Source: Bacteroidales bacterium
GTDB taxonomy: Bacteria > Bacteroidota > Bacteroidia > Bacteroidales > VadinHA17
DNA: 6,232 bases
NCBI GenBank assembly: GCA_003157055.1
Contig: PMIG01000069.1
Location: 1-6,232 of the forward strand
Direction of reading: 5' to 3'
The position numbers and the translations under genes are program-made. Of the stretch, positions 6,196 through 6,232 are shown in pieces (the first letter of the stretch is position 1; the number at the start of each line of letters is the position of its first letter). The notes beneath the pieces are model-generated. The model was not told the origin of the DNA and made no database searches. It was given only the letters and a program-made list of their open reading frames with translations.

Positions 6196-6232
6196 ATTCC
6201 GTGGATTAGTAGGTGAAAGAAACAAAATCGGA

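Noticed and set aside
6040..6216. Plus-strand hydrophobic frame running out of the GT2 antisense region
   Set aside because: The frame is an extension of antisense sequence. The only purine-rich site touches the ATG (1-2 nt spacing), and the residues show no clean membrane topology or known motif.
1..6232. tRNA, rRNA, CRISPR, insertion sequences and phage-type attachment sites
   Set aside because: No cloverleaf, no regularly spaced repeat array, no transposase motifs and no terminal inverted repeats with target duplications were seen.

Overview
The window reads as part of a cell-surface polysaccharide or glycolipid locus of a Gram-negative bacterium of moderate GC content. The best clue is a WecE/RffA-type sugar aminotransferase next to a WecD/RffC-like acetyltransferase, a pair known from the dTDP-Fuc4NAc branch of enterobacterial common antigen synthesis. 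The remaining genes do not look enterobacterial. The large DYDVWWH-type membrane protein and the zinc-ribbon methyltransferase are more typical of environmental lineages such as Desulfobacterota, Nitrospirota or Omnitrophota. That placement is an impression from gene style, not a result.

Layout. Bases 1-165 hold an upstream edge with a 28-codon open frame (40-126) that looks like the first membrane helix of a larger protein and stops abruptly. Bases 166-2100 (+) encode a 644-residue polytopic membrane protein with features of GT-C glycosyltransferases. It converges, across only 36 bp, on a four-gene minus-strand cluster. In transcription order the cluster is: a GT2 polyprenyl-phosphate glycosyltransferase (5982-5062), a GNAT acetyltransferase (5027-4287), a zinc-ribbon SAM methyltransferase (4167-3289) and the WecE-like aminotransferase (3285-2137). 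Gaps are 34, 119 and 3 nt. A near-consensus sigma70-type promoter (6018-5990) lies so close to the GT2 start codon that the transcript is probably leaderless. Bases 5983-6232 otherwise show no convincing gene but contain a 9-bp perfect inverted repeat.

How the genes may work together (inference). The aminotransferase would aminate dTDP-4-keto-6-deoxyglucose at C4 and the GNAT would acylate that amine. The ArnC/GtrB-like GT2 could load the sugar onto undecaprenyl phosphate, and a GT-C enzyme (possibly the 644-residue protein) could transfer it outside the inner membrane. This resembles ArnB-ArnA-ArnC-ArnT in logic, with a Fuc4NAc-like sugar replacing aminoarabinose. The methyltransferase could cap or modify the sugar. 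The genes for dTDP-glucose synthesis and 4,6-dehydration are not in the window, and no mobile element, RNA gene or CRISPR array was seen.
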